Under the pieces are notes generated by a model, which was given only the letters and a program-made list of their open reading frames with translations, was not told the DNA's origin and made no database searches. From Pseudomonadota bacterium (GTDB lineage Bacteria > Campylobacterota > Campylobacteria > Campylobacterales > Campylobacteraceae), in contig PDPI01000015.1 in assembly GCA_002746565.1 (NCBI GenBank), positions 1 through 35,995 of the forward strand: a stretch of DNA of 35,995 bases, in the 5' to 3' direction. Each line of letters starts with the position of its first letter. Positions within the stretch are counted from its first letter, which is position 1. Shown piece after piece: positions 8,563 to 16,683 of this stretch. A program made the translations under genes and the position numbers.

Positions 8563-9206
8563 TGTTAAAAAATTATGAACAAAATTTATCAAATATCGAG
8601 CTTGGCGTTTTAAATTTAGGAAAAAATTGCATTGAAAATTTAGAACTTGCTTTGGATTTTTTGCAAAATAAAGAGATGAAAAATGTTAAACTCTCAAACA
8701 AAAAGCTTCATGAGAGAAGCCAAAAAATCGACAAACTCATACTGACAACTTTGGCACTTTTTTCGCCTGAGGCTAAGGATTTGAGGTTGCTAGTTGCGTT
8801 TTTAAAATCCACAAACGAGCTTTTAAGGGCAAATCAAAATGCACAAAATTTTATAAAACATTTAAAAAAGATTGAAAATCTTGAGAGAAAAATCCTCCTA
8901 GATGATGCTGTGCTACTTTTAAAATCTTCCCAATCTGCCATGGAACTTGCTATGCTCATGATAGAAGAAGAGGAGGCTGAAAAAATAGAGCAAATCCATA
9001 AAAAAATCTTGCTTCAAGAAGATGAGAGCGATAATATTTTTTCTAACATGCAAAAGGATATTTTTGAGCAAATATCAAAAGATGCCAAGCTTTCAAAATA
9101 CTATTTTGACCTTTTAAAAACCCTTAGAAAACTTGAAAAAATATCCGATAGAGCAGCTTCGGTTGCAAATTTGGTGCTACTAGCAAAACTTGGCACAAAA
9201 ATATGA
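8562..9206 (+). CDS. phoU: PhoU-family phosphate regulator
   Basis: PhoU proteins connect the Pst transporter with a phosphate-sensing histidine kinase and damp the response when phosphate is plentiful. The 214-residue, all-helical protein begins with the PhoU-type LSNIELGVLNLGKNCIENLE repeat and contains RSQKIDKLI-, LRLLVAFLKSTNELLR- and KLEKISDRAASVANLVLLA-like segments, placing two three-helix repeats. Sequence conservation is moderate, and position directly after pstB and before a two-component pair strengthens the call. Its last codons overlap a probable promoter for the next gene. Confidence 0.88.
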   Translation: MLKNYEQNLSNIELGVLNLGKNCIENLELALDFLQNKEMKNVKLSNKKLHERSQKIDKLILTTLALFSPEAKDLRLLVAFLKSTNELLRANQNAQNFIKHLKKIENLERKILLDDAVLLLKSSQSAMELAMLMIEEEEAEKIEQIHKKILLQEDESDNIFSNMQKDIFEQISKDAKLSKYYFDLLKTLRKLEKISDRAASVANLVLLAKLGTKI

Positions 9207-9212
9207 TATAAT
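9207..9212 (+). promoter_or_regulatory. Candidate -10 element giving a leaderless regulator mRNA
   Basis: TATAAT at 9207-9212, in the context TATGATATAATAAG, overlaps the end of phoU. The regulator ATG at 9218 is only five bases further on, which is where transcription would begin. No Shine-Dalgarno is visible before that ATG. A leaderless transcript is the natural reading, but the promoter is inferred from sequence alone. Confidence 0.4.
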
Positions 9213-9217
9213 AAGCT

Positions 9218-9892
9218 ATGGCACAAAAAACGATTTTGATAATAGAAGATGAAAAAGATATACTAGAACTTTTAGAATACACCTTGCAAAAACAAGGCTA
9301 CAAAACCATAGGATTTTTAAATATTGGCGAACATCTTTTGGATATTTTGGATGAAAAAAATGTAGACCTTATTTTGATGGATAGAAATCTCCCCTCAAGC
9401 GATGGGGTAAAGTTTATTAGCAAAATAAAAAAGCTAGGATACCCGCAAGCTGTCATCTACCTAAGTGCGAAAGATAAGGATGAAGATATATTAAAAGGTT
9501 TTGAGTGTTATGGGGATGATTATATAACAAAGCCCTTTAAGATACCTGAATTAAATGCAAGGATAAAAGCGGTTTTAAAGCGAAGTTTGGGCGAGTTTGA
9601 GGTGCTAAAGGTTAGAGATATTTTGTATGATGGAAAGAAAAAAGTTTTTCGCATAGGCGGCGAAGATTTGCATCTAAGTCATCTTGAGCATGATTTATTG
9701 TTAGAATTTATGAAAAATAAAGATAGACTCCTAAGTAGGGAGCATTTGCTTTATAATGTTTGGAAAGATGCTTTTTTGGTGCAGGAAAAAAGTGTCAATG
9801 TTGCCATAAAAAGATTAAAACAAAAGATAGACCCGCACAATGAAAAAGGCTACATAAAGGCAATTCGTGGTGAAGGTTATATGTTTTGCTAA
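9218..9892 (+). CDS. OmpR/PhoB-family response regulator of the phosphate cassette
   Basis: This is a DNA-binding response regulator that probably controls pstS and the rest of the cassette. The 224-residue protein has a receiver domain with acidic residues Glu10/Asp11, phosphoacceptor Asp55 (LILMDRNLP), Ser84 and Lys106 (YITKPF). A winged-helix DNA-binding domain follows from about residue 130 (HLEHDLLLEFMKNKDRLLSR, KSVNVAIKRLKQKIDP, IRGEGYMF). It is analogous in role to PhoB, or to PhosR of Campylobacter jejuni; orthology was not tested. Its stop overlaps the kinase start. Confidence 0.9.
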   Translation: MAQKTILIIEDEKDILELLEYTLQKQGYKTIGFLNIGEHLLDILDEKNVDLILMDRNLPSSDGVKFISKIKKLGYPQAVIYLSAKDKDEDILKGFECYGDDYITKPFKIPELNARIKAVLKRSLGEFEVLKVRDILYDGKKKVFRIGGEDLHLSHLEHDLLLEFMKNKDRLLSREHLLYNVWKDAFLVQEKSVNVAIKRLKQKIDPHNEKGYIKAIRGEGYMFC

Positions 9893-11262
9893 AGCTTCAT
9901 GAGATTTTTTTACGAAATTTTATTTTTATATTTTTAGCCCTTTTAATTTGCATTAGTTTGAGTACATATTTGTTTCTAAAACATATTTATTTGGGCGAAA
10001 TCGAGAAAAATTTACAGCAAAATATCGCATCTTTTTGTGTGGATTTGAAAAACTTACATGAGATAAAAAACAAAGCCCTTGGATTAAAAAAAGTGCTAAA
10101 TCTAAGAATTAGTATTATCGATGAAAGCGGAGTTGTGATAGCAGAAAGCGATAAAGATGAGAAACTTTTGGAAAATCATCTGCAAAGATTAGAGATACAA
10201 GAAGCTAAAAAAAATGGGTTTGGAAAATCCCTTAGGCACTCAAAAACTCTCAATAAAAAACTTTTATATGTGGCAAAAAAAATCTCTATAAATGGCAAGG
10301 TTTATTATGTGAGGATGGCAGATTATGTTAGCAAGATAAGCAAAGATTTTTTACTTCTTTGGGTGCAGATTTTGTTGCTTTTTTGCATTTTTTTAGCCCT
10401 AGCTTTTTTCTTTGCTTATAAGTTGAGCATCAAGATTCAAAAGCAGACAAATGATATTTTGGATTTTTTAAGCAAATTATCAAGGGGTAAAAATAAACAA
10501 AAAATCCAATCAAATTTCTCTTTGGAATTTTACCAAATCACAAATAAACTCAACAAAGTTGCCGAGCAAAAAGCCCAAACCGATAGGAAAAAAAATAAAC
10601 AAAGAGCAAAGCTAAAATTAGCAAATAGGCAAAAAGATGCCATCATTTCAGCACTCTCCCATGAGTTTAAAAACCCAATCACCATCATCTTAGGCTACAT
10701 CCAAACTATTTTAAGCGAAGAGGAGATGCCAAAAGATTTGCGAAATAGTTTTTTGCTAAAAATCCAAAACAGCAGCCAAAAAATGTTTTTTTTGATTGAT
10801 AGATTAAGATTGGCTGTGAGATTGGAAAATCCTAACCAAAAATTGATACTGGAGCCTTGCTTTTTGCATGAGATAATCGAAGATTTGGTTTTTGAATTAA
10901 AACAAAGCTTTAAGGGGCGAAAAATCCTCATAAATGCCCAAAAAATAAACCTAAAAGTGGATAAATATTTATTTTATATAGCCGTGTATAATCTTGTGGA
11001 AAATGCCCTAAAGTATTCACAAGATGAGGTTTTAATAAGCTTAGATGAAAACTCTTTAAGCGTCAAAGACAATGGCTTGGGAATGGATGAAAAAGAGATC
11101 AAAAAAATCAAAAATAAATTTTACCGAATCGAAGATAATAAATGGAACAACTCCTTAGGTTTAGGGCTTTTTATAGTAAATTCTATCATAAAACTACACG
11201 GATTTAGCCTAAAAATAAACTCAAAAAAATCCCACGGATCTGAATTTAGGATAATTTTTTAG
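9886..11262 (+). CDS. Membrane sensor histidine kinase of the phosphate cassette
   Basis: This kinase is predicted to phosphorylate the regulator encoded just upstream. The 458-residue protein has helices at about 11-33 and 155-178 enclosing a periplasmic segment of about 120 residues. A basic linker leads to the H-box ALSHEFKNP with His259, the N-box YNLVENALKYS (Asn373), the G1 motif DNGLGM and the G2 motif SLGLGLFIV. The start is TTG at 9886, overlapping the regulator stop by seven bases. Unlike enteric PhoR, which has a small periplasmic loop, this one has a sizeable external domain. The signal could be phosphate through Pst/PhoU or something else. Confidence 0.9.
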   Translation: MLKLHEIFLRNFIFIFLALLICISLSTYLFLKHIYLGEIEKNLQQNIASFCVDLKNLHEIKNKALGLKKVLNLRISIIDESGVVIAESDKDEKLLENHLQRLEIQEAKKNGFGKSLRHSKTLNKKLLYVAKKISINGKVYYVRMADYVSKISKDFLLLWVQILLLFCIFLALAFFFAYKLSIKIQKQTNDILDFLSKLSRGKNKQKIQSNFSLEFYQITNKLNKVAEQKAQTDRKKNKQRAKLKLANRQKDAIISALSHEFKNPITIILGYIQTILSEEEMPKDLRNSFLLKIQNSSQKMFFLIDRLRLAVRLENPNQKLILEPCFLHEIIEDLVFELKQSFKGRKILINAQKINLKVDKYLFYIAVYNLVENALKYSQDEVLISLDENSLSVKDNGLGMDEKEIKKIKNKFYRIEDNKWNNSLGLGLFIVNSIIKLHGFSLKINSKKSHGSEFRIIF

Positions 11263-11284
11263 CAAAATAAAAGCTTAAATTTGA

Positions 11285-11290
11285 TACAAT
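11285..11290 (+). promoter_or_regulatory. Candidate promoter -10 for the rpmJ-alpha operon
   Basis: TACAAT at 11285-11290, in the context TTTGATACAAT, follows an A/T-rich, T-tract-containing stretch just after the kinase stop. It would give a leader of about 235 nt before rpmJ. The alpha operon needs a promoter here because the upstream cassette should be expressed only conditionally. The evidence is motif and position only. Confidence 0.4.
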
Positions 11291-11328
11291 CCAAACCCTT
11301 TTGTTTAGGAAAGGAAAGCTGTGTGAAG

Positions 11329-11388
11329 AATTATTGATAAAATCACCACTATTTTGTCAATAATTGGTTTAGTTTTACTCGCTAAACC
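11329..11388 (+). ncRNA. Two stacked hairpins in the rpmJ leader
   Basis: AATTATTGATAAAAT (11329-11343) pairs with ATTTTGTCAATAATT (11351-11365) over 15 base pairs, including one T-G, around the 7-nt loop CACCACT. Directly after it GGTTTAG (11366-11372) pairs with CTAAACC (11382-11388) around a 9-nt loop. Neither helix is followed by a T run, so they do not look like plain terminators. They would be coaxially adjacent in the transcript. I do not recognise a known RNA family here. Confidence 0.45.
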
Positions 11389-11419
11389 TGCTGCAGTGAC
11401 GCTACATGAAGGAGTGTCT

Positions 11420-11458
11420 ATGCTTAGAGTGGATTCTTACATGTGTATATTTATGTAA
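11420..11458 (+). other. Possible 12-codon leader ORF with strong ribosome site
   Basis: AAGGAG at 11409-11414, five bases before an ATG at 11420, introduces a 12-codon frame reading MLRVDSYMCIFM then TAA. The stop codon is inside ATGTAAG (11453-11459). That element can pair either with CTTACAT at 11436-11442 within this ORF or with CTTACAT at 11490-11496 after it. The two pairings exclude each other, as in translational attenuators. Translation is not demonstrated, and such short frames also arise by chance. Confidence 0.3.
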
Positions 11459-11531
11459 GATCAAAACCTCTCATGACATTAGAAACCCCCTTACATGTAA
11501 ATTTTAGTGGAAAAATTTTCAGGAGACTAAG

Positions 11532-11645
11532 ATGAAAGTAAGAGCTTCAGTTAAGAAGATGTGTGATAAATGTAAAATCATCAAACGTAAAAGGGTTGTA
11601 CGCGTTATTTGCGAAAACCCAAAACATAAGCAAAGACAAGGATAA
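11532..11645 (+). CDS. rpmJ: 50S ribosomal protein L36
   Basis: L36 is the smallest large-subunit protein and often binds zinc. The 37-residue product [20 protein letters not shown], then [17 protein letters not shown], has the zinc ligands Cys-X2-Cys, a third Cys and His (CDKC, ICENPKH). A strong AGGAG site (11521-11525) precedes the ATG. It is followed by rpsM after 3 bp. It is too short to stand out in a gene scan but is unambiguous. Confidence 0.97.
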   Translation: MKVRASVKKMCDKCKIIKRKRVVRVICENPKHKQRQG

Positions 11646-11648
11646 TAC

Positions 11649-12017
11649 ATGGCACGTATTGCAGGTGTAGATTTACCTAAGAAAAAAAGAGTTGAATACG
11701 GATTAACCTATATCTATGGCATAGGTTTACATACTTCAAGAAAAATTCTTGAGGCAACAGGCATTAGTTTTGACAAAAGAGTTCATGAGCTTAGCGAAGA
11801 TGAAATTGCAGCCATAAGAAACGAAATCCAAGCCAAATTTATGGTTGAGGGTGATTTGAGAAAAAGTGTTGCTATGGACATCAAAGCTTTGATGGACTTA
11901 GGAAGTTATAGAGGTTTAAGACATAGACGTGGTCTTCCTGTGCGTGGTCAAAAAACTAAGACAAATGCACGTACTCGCAAGGGTAAGAAGAAAACCGTTG
12001 GTGCAAAAGCAAAGTAA
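11649..12017 (+). CDS. rpsM: 30S ribosomal protein S13
   Basis: S13 sits in the head of the small subunit and contacts the large subunit and P-site tRNA. The 122-residue protein has [26 protein letters not shown] (first 26 residues), the [22 protein letters not shown] block and the basic [19 protein letters not shown] tail, all standard for S13, at normal length. It follows rpmJ closely and precedes rpsK by 11 bp. Confidence 0.98.
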   Translation: MARIAGVDLPKKKRVEYGLTYIYGIGLHTSRKILEATGISFDKRVHELSEDEIAAIRNEIQAKFMVEGDLRKSVAMDIKALMDLGSYRGLRHRRGLPVRGQKTKTNARTRKGKKKTVGAKAK

Positions 12018-12028
12018 GGTAGGAAGAA

Positions 12029-12421
12029 ATGGCAAAAAGAAAAGTAGCACGAAAAAAAGTAGCTAAGAAAAATATAGCTAAAGGTATAGTTTATGTTGCA
12101 GCCACATTCAATAACACTGTTATAACCATAACTGATGAGATGGGAAATGTTATTGCATGGAGCAGTGCTGGAAGCCTCGGTTTTAAAGGAAGCAAAAAAT
12201 CAACTCCTTATGCAGCTCAACAAGCGGTTGAAGATGCTCTAGCAAAGGCAAAAGAGCATGGTTTAAAAGAAGTTGGCATAAAAGTTCAAGGACCAGGAAG
12301 CGGAAGAGAAACTGCTGTTAAGAGTGTAGGGGCTTACGAGGGAATCAAAGTAACATCTTTTAAAGATATAACCCCACTTCCTCACAATGGTTGCAGACCA
12401 CCAAAACGAAGACGTGTATAA
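12029..12421 (+). CDS. rpsK: 30S ribosomal protein S11
   Basis: S11 forms part of the small-subunit platform near the E site. The 130-residue protein contains [54 protein letters not shown] and the terminal [18 protein letters not shown] block, a near-perfect family profile. The basic N-terminal extension ([15 protein letters not shown]) is common in epsilonproteobacteria. It lies between rpsM and rpsD in the alpha operon. Confidence 0.98.
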   Translation: MAKRKVARKKVAKKNIAKGIVYVAATFNNTVITITDEMGNVIAWSSAGSLGFKGSKKSTPYAAQQAVEDALAKAKEHGLKEVGIKVQGPGSGRETAVKSVGAYEGIKVTSFKDITPLPHNGCRPPKRRRV

Positions 12422-12432
12422 AAGGATAAGAA

Positions 12433-12978
12433 ATGGCAAGATATAGAGGACCCGTTGAAAAATTAGAAAGAAGACTTGGTGTTAGTTTAGCATTAAAGGG
12501 TGAAAGAAGATTGGCTGGAAAAAGTGCGATAGACAAAAGACCTTACGCACCTGGTCAGCATGGACAAAGAAGAGCGAAGATAAGCGAATACGGCATGCAG
12601 CTTCGTGGAAATACAGGTGAAAACTTAGTAAAGATTATCGAGCAACGTCTTGATAATGTTGTTTATAGAATGGGTTTTGCTACAACTAGAAGATTTGCAA
12701 GACAGCTAGTAACTCACGGACATGTTTTAGTTGATGGTAAGAAATTAGACATCGCTTCATACAGAGTTAAGCCCGGTCAAAAGATAGAGATAAGAGAAAA
12801 ATCAAAATCAAATCCACAAATCGTAAGAGCCTTAGATCTAACAGCCCAAACTGGTATAGTTCCATGGGTTGATGTGGAAAAAGATAAATGCTTTGGAATT
12901 TTCACAAGATTACCTGAACGTGAAGAGGTTGTCATCCCTGTTGAGGAAAGACTGATAGTAGAGCTTTACTCTAAGTAA
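12433..12978 (+). CDS. rpsD: 30S ribosomal protein S4, lacking 27 internal residues
   Basis: S4 nucleates small-subunit assembly, contacts S5 and helps form the mRNA entry. The product is 181 residues whereas bacterial S4 of this type is about 208. The N-terminal part is normal to YGMQLR (Arg58). The next residues are [20 protein letters not shown], which normally follow after a further 27 residues (E. coli positions 57-83, the EKQK to AARLK helices). The loss is in frame at 12606/12607 and the rest of the protein is intact, including the S4 RNA-binding domain [18 protein letters not shown] real shortened S4 or an assembly deletion are both possible. The loss of an equally sized segment in rpsE makes an error more suspect. 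Confidence 0.93.
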   Translation: MARYRGPVEKLERRLGVSLALKGERRLAGKSAIDKRPYAPGQHGQRRAKISEYGMQLRGNTGENLVKIIEQRLDNVVYRMGFATTRRFARQLVTHGHVLVDGKKLDIASYRVKPGQKIEIREKSKSNPQIVRALDLTAQTGIVPWVDVEKDKCFGIFTRLPEREEVVIPVEERLIVELYSK

Positions 12979-12988
12979 GGAGCATAAT

Positions 12989-14008
12989 ATGAAAAAGATA
13001 AGTACGTCTGCATATATGCCGACCGAAATCGAAGTTCAAAGCGTCGATGATGATACCATAAAAGTTATCGCTTACCCCTTTCAAAGTGGATTTGCTGTAA
13101 CTCTAGCACACCCATTAAGAAGGCTTCTTTATAGTAGCACCGTAGGTTATGCGCCCATAGCTGTTAAGATAGAAGGAGTTAGTCATGAATTTGATAGTAT
13201 GCGTGGCATGCTTGAGGATGTGGCACTTTTTATCATAAATCTTAAACATATTAGATTTAAGATCTTAAATGATGTGCAAAGGGTGGAGCTTAATTATGAA
13301 TTTTCAGGTCCAAAAGAAATAAAGGGTGGAGATCTAATCAATGATGATGTGGAAGTTGTAAATCCAGATGCCTACCTTGCGACCATAAACGAAGATGCAA
13401 ATCTAAATTTTTCAGTTATCATTGAGCGTGGAATAGGATATGTTCCTAGCGAAGATATAAGGGAAGAATTGGATGATGATTATATAGCCCTAGATGCCTT
13501 TTTTACACCTGTTAAGAAAGCAGTTTATGAGATAGAAAATGTACTAGTTGAGGATAATCCTAGTTTTGAAAAGATAGTATTTACCATATCAACAGATGGG
13601 CAGATAACTCCCCTAGATGCTTTTAAAAATTCTTTAGAAGCCATGAATGGACAGATGAGTGTATTTAATGGGGTTTTGGATATTGATGTTATTCAAAAAG
13701 AAGAAGTTGAAGAAGATAGGGATGAATTTTCAAAGCTATTAACCCTAGTTGATGATCTAAATTTAAGTGCTAGAAGTTTTAATTGTCTAGAAAAAGCTAG
13801 TATTAAATTTGCGGCCGAACTTGCACTTATGAGTGAGGCTAAACTTAAAGACATCAAGAACCTGGGTAAAAAATCCTTAGAAGAGATAAAATCTGTAATG
13901 GAAGAGTTGGATTTTCCCGTAGGCTATAAATTTGATGATGAATCAATTGTTTACTTGAAAAACAAAATAGAACAACAAAAAATAAAAATACTTGAGGAAA
14001 AGAAATGA
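12989..14008 (+). CDS. rpoA: RNA polymerase alpha subunit
   Basis: Alpha dimerises to start RNA polymerase assembly, and its C-terminal domain binds upstream promoter DNA and activators. The 339-residue protein has the N-terminal dimerisation domain with [20 protein letters not shown] and [20 protein letters not shown]. The C-terminal domain from about residue 255 has [14 protein letters not shown] and [20 protein letters not shown]. Length is normal for the group. An AAGGAGCATAAT ribosome site precedes the ATG, and rplQ overlaps the stop (ATGA). Confidence 0.98.
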   Translation: MKKISTSAYMPTEIEVQSVDDDTIKVIAYPFQSGFAVTLAHPLRRLLYSSTVGYAPIAVKIEGVSHEFDSMRGMLEDVALFIINLKHIRFKILNDVQRVELNYEFSGPKEIKGGDLINDDVEVVNPDAYLATINEDANLNFSVIIERGIGYVPSEDIREELDDDYIALDAFFTPVKKAVYEIENVLVEDNPSFEKIVFTISTDGQITPLDAFKNSLEAMNGQMSVFNGVLDIDVIQKEEVEEDRDEFSKLLTLVDDLNLSARSFNCLEKASIKFAAELALMSEAKLKDIKNLGKKSLEEIKSVMEELDFPVGYKFDDESIVYLKNKIEQQKIKILEEKK

Positions 14009-14355
14009 GACATAAGCATGGATATAAAAAACTTGGACGCACGTCTTCCCACAGGGCGGCTTTGTTTAAAAATATGGCAATAGCCATCATAAAATCCGAA
14101 AAGATTGAAACCACATTGCCAAAGGCGAAGGCCCTAAGAGCTTATGTGGAAAAACTAATAACAAAGGCAAAAAAAGGCGATTTTAATGCACATAGAATCG
14201 TATTTGCAGCCTTGCAAGATAAAGAGGCTACAAACAAACTTGTAGAAGTTATAGCACCAAAATATCAAGAAAGAAATGGTGGCTACACTCGTATCGTAAA
14301 AACTCGCATTAGGCGTGGCGATGCATCTGAGATGGCTTTTTTAGAGTTGGTATAA
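14005..14355 (+). CDS. rplQ: 50S ribosomal protein L17
   Basis: L17 is located near the polypeptide exit tunnel. The 116-residue protein starts [20 protein letters not shown], has [20 protein letters not shown] and ends with [20 protein letters not shown] then AFLELV, as expected. It overlaps the rpoA stop by four bases and is the last gene of the alpha operon. A strong hairpin follows it. Confidence 0.98.
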   Translation: MRHKHGYKKLGRTSSHRAALFKNMAIAIIKSEKIETTLPKAKALRAYVEKLITKAKKGDFNAHRIVFAALQDKEATNKLVEVIAPKYQERNGGYTRIVKTRIRRGDASEMAFLELV

Positions 14356-14385
14356 TCTTAGATAAAAACTTTTTTAGGATCTAAT

Positions 14386-14428
14386 TTCAAATTTGCACAA
14401 AAACAAAGGCTTTTTGTGCAAATTTGGA
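14386..14428 (+). terminator. Long perfect hairpin after rplQ
   Basis: CAAATTTGCACAAAAA (14388-14403) and TTTTTGTGCAAATTTG (14411-14426) form a 16-bp perfect stem around the loop CAAAGGC, extendable by a T-G and a T-A pair. It lies 32 bp after the rplQ stop and before the next promoter, so it probably ends or protects the alpha-operon transcript. A terminal T run is not adjacent; the following bases are GATGGATCTTCTCTTTT. Confidence 0.6.
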
Positions 14429-14496
14429 TGGATCTTCTCTTTTAGCATTTTGGGTATTTCATTTTTAAATTTTTCCTTTCTTAATCTAATTATCAC

Positions 14497-14512
14497 TTTT
14501 TTTTGCTACAAT
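14497..14512 (+). promoter_or_regulatory. Promoter of the nifU-like gene cluster
   Basis: A run of eight T bases (14497-14504) followed by GCTACAAT gives an extended -10 of the TGCTACAAT type (TACAAT at 14507-14512), a textbook Campylobacter sigma-70 promoter. Transcription would start near 14519, about 20 bases before the ATG at 14539, whose ribosome site is AAAGGACTGCC. Confidence 0.65.
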
Positions 14513-14538
14513 TACAAAAAAATAAATAAAGGACTGCC

Positions 14539-14799
14539 ATGTTGCCATTTAGTGATGAAGAGTTAGAGCCTGTTGTTAAACAATGTTTGGAAAAGGTTCG
14601 TCCCATGCTTCAAAATGATGGTGGAGATATGAAATTTTTAAAAGTTAAAGATGGGCGTGTTTTTATACAATTTCAAGGTGCTTGTCATGGGTGTGCCGCA
14701 TCTGGGCAAACCTTAAAATACGGCATTGAAAGACAGCTTAAAATAGACATCCATCCTGATATCGAGGTTATAAATATACCAGAAGGAGAGGAGATTTAA
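14539..14799 (+). CDS. NifU C-terminal-domain iron-sulfur scaffold-like protein
   Basis: Proteins of this family carry a labile iron-sulfur cluster and help mature other Fe-S proteins. The 86-residue product is just the NifU-like domain, with QNDGGDMKFLKVKDGRVFIQ followed by GACHGCAASGQTLKYGIE, where the Cys-X2-Cys of CHGC would ligate the cluster. It has no U-type scaffold domain, so it is the short stand-alone form found in epsilonproteobacteria next to murE. The client protein cannot be told from the sequence. Confidence 0.92.
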   Translation: MLPFSDEELEPVVKQCLEKVRPMLQNDGGDMKFLKVKDGRVFIQFQGACHGCAASGQTLKYGIERQLKIDIHPDIEVINIPEGEEI

Positions 14800-14807
14800 G
14801 GCTTTTT

Positions 14808-15383
14808 ATGATTTCTTATAAAAAATATGGTATAAAAAATTTTCTAAAACACAATTTCAAAAATGCAATGATGTATTTTTCTTTAGCCTTGCAAGATAAG
14901 CCCGAAGATAAAGAGCTTCATGTTTATTTGTCCCTTGCCAATCTAGCAAAAAGCAAAAAAGAAGATGCCCTTTCATTGTTTGAATTTTATAGGGCAAGTC
15001 TGAAAAGTAAAAGCATTAAAAATAGCGAAGATGAGATGGAAAGGATTATAAATTCCCTAGATGCAAATATCAATAGATTAAATTTTTTATTTGACCAACA
15101 GGAGTTAGAATCTTTTTTGCTTGAAGAAAATGGAATAACATACGTGGATTTTTTAGATCTACTTGAAAAAAAGGGTAGTTTCAAAAGGGCATTTGAGGAT
15201 ATCATGTTTTCAACCAAGGTTTTGATATCAAAAAAAGAAGATTTTATACATTTTTTAAATCTTTTGGTGGATAATGGTTTTAATCAAATGGCATTAAGCT
15301 ACCTTGAAAGTGCCGTTGGCCTTTTCCCTGGAGATAGCTCTTTGGAAGAGTTGGCAAATAAATTTGAGGAAACCCATACTTGA
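14808..15383 (+). CDS. Uncharacterised TPR-like helical protein
   Basis: A 191-residue, probably cytoplasmic protein with no signal peptide. The first 55 residues resemble a TPR pair (FKNAMMYFSLALQDKPEDKE, then LHVYLSLANLAKSKKEDALS), and another TPR-like helix pair occurs near the end (NQMALSYLESAVGLFPGDSS). The middle is acidic and hydrophilic. It stands between the nifU-like gene and murE, a neighbourhood kept in Campylobacter. No catalytic motif is visible and the function is unknown. Its stop overlaps the murE start. Confidence 0.85.
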   Translation: MISYKKYGIKNFLKHNFKNAMMYFSLALQDKPEDKELHVYLSLANLAKSKKEDALSLFEFYRASLKSKSIKNSEDEMERIINSLDANINRLNFLFDQQELESFLLEENGITYVDFLDLLEKKGSFKRAFEDIMFSTKVLISKKEDFIHFLNLLVDNGFNQMALSYLESAVGLFPGDSSLEELANKFEETHT

Positions 15384-16651
15384 GAGTTGATCTAGGAGAT
15401 CTCATCATTAGCGATGATACAAATGAAATTGATGAAAATACTTATTTTTTAAAAACGTTTCAAAATGAAAAATATTTACCCGATCTAAAAAAATATAAAA
15501 AAATCATCTCCCCAAAGGAAGCTTTTGGGCTTTTGGGCATAGATGAAGATATTAAAATCGTTGGCATTACAGGAACAAATGGTAAAACAACCACAGCTGC
15601 GGCGATTTATTCTATATTATTAGATTTAGGAAAAAGCGTTGCCATGCAAGGAACTAGGGGTTTTTATATAAATTCCACACTCAAGGAAGAAAAAAGCCTC
15701 ACTACCCCTCCAATTTTGCAGATTTTGTATCATTTACATCTTGCTACGAAAGAAAAATGCCAATATTTTATCATGGAAGTAAGCTCCCATGCTATTTTTC
15801 AAAGGCGAATTGAAGGTTTAAAATTTGCCCTAAAAATTTTTACAAATCTAAGTCAAGATCACTTGGATTTCCATCAAAATATGCAAGAATATGCAAGGGT
15901 TAAAAATAGCTTTTTTGAAGATGAGGGTTTAAAACTTATCAATAAAGATGACCCCCATGTAAGATACAATGTAAAGGGTGCTAGAACCTATGGCGTAGAA
16001 AACCAAGCAACCTATAAGGTGAGTGCTTATAGTCTAAAAAATGGAATAGATGCAGTGATGTTAAATGGAGATAAGACAATAGAATTTCACAGCCCACTTA
16101 GGGGATTTTTCAATCTTTACAATCTCGCCTGTGCCATTTCAGCTGTTCATTTGCTAGAAAATCCCAAAAATTTTGACATGGTAGAAAATTTTGCAGGAGT
16201 GAGTGGACGCATGGAAGTTGTCCATGAAAATCCAGCGGTTATAGTTGATTTTGCCCATACCCCAGATGGAATGGAAAAGGTTTTAGATGCCCTAAAAAGC
16301 GAAAATCTGGTGGTAGTTTTTGGAGCAGGGGGCGATAGGGATAAAACAAAACGCCCACTAATGGCAAAGGTTGCATGTAGATATGCAAATAAGATCTACA
16401 TAACCAGCGACAACCCAAGATCTGAAAAACCAGAGAGTATAATAGCCGATATCACAAAAAACCTACAAACCAATAAAAAAGTTTTCATAGAAAAAGACAG
16501 AAAAAAAGCTCTTCATTTAGCATTGGAAAATTTACAACCCCATGAAACCTTGATGATCCTTGGCAAGGGAGATGAAACCTATCAAGAGATAAATGGAGTC
16601 AAATACCCCTTTGATGATAGGGAAATAGTTAGGACATTTTATAAGATTTAA
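15380..16651 (+). CDS. murE: UDP-MurNAc-L-Ala-D-Glu:meso-diaminopimelate ligase
   Basis: MurE adds the third amino acid to the peptidoglycan stem peptide in the cytoplasm. The 423-residue protein has the Mur-ligase ATP loop GTNGKTTT (residues 65-72), the TTPP and EVSSHA substrate motifs, NLSQDHLDFH, HTPDGM and the DNPR motif (from residue 344). In known MurE enzymes DNPR selects meso-diaminopimelate rather than lysine. The start is TTG at 15380, overlapping the previous stop (TTGA), with GAGGA nine bases upstream. It is somewhat shorter at the N-terminus than the E. coli protein, as usual in this group. Confidence 0.95.
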   Translation: MRVDLGDLIISDDTNEIDENTYFLKTFQNEKYLPDLKKYKKIISPKEAFGLLGIDEDIKIVGITGTNGKTTTAAAIYSILLDLGKSVAMQGTRGFYINSTLKEEKSLTTPPILQILYHLHLATKEKCQYFIMEVSSHAIFQRRIEGLKFALKIFTNLSQDHLDFHQNMQEYARVKNSFFEDEGLKLINKDDPHVRYNVKGARTYGVENQATYKVSAYSLKNGIDAVMLNGDKTIEFHSPLRGFFNLYNLACAISAVHLLENPKNFDMVENFAGVSGRMEVVHENPAVIVDFAHTPDGMEKVLDALKSENLVVVFGAGGDRDKTKRPLMAKVACRYANKIYITSDNPRSEKPESIIADITKNLQTNKKVFIEKDRKKALHLALENLQPHETLMILGKGDETYQEINGVKYPFDDREIVRTFYKI

Positions 16652-16683
16652 AATTTTTCCTTAATGATCTTGAGTCTGAATTT

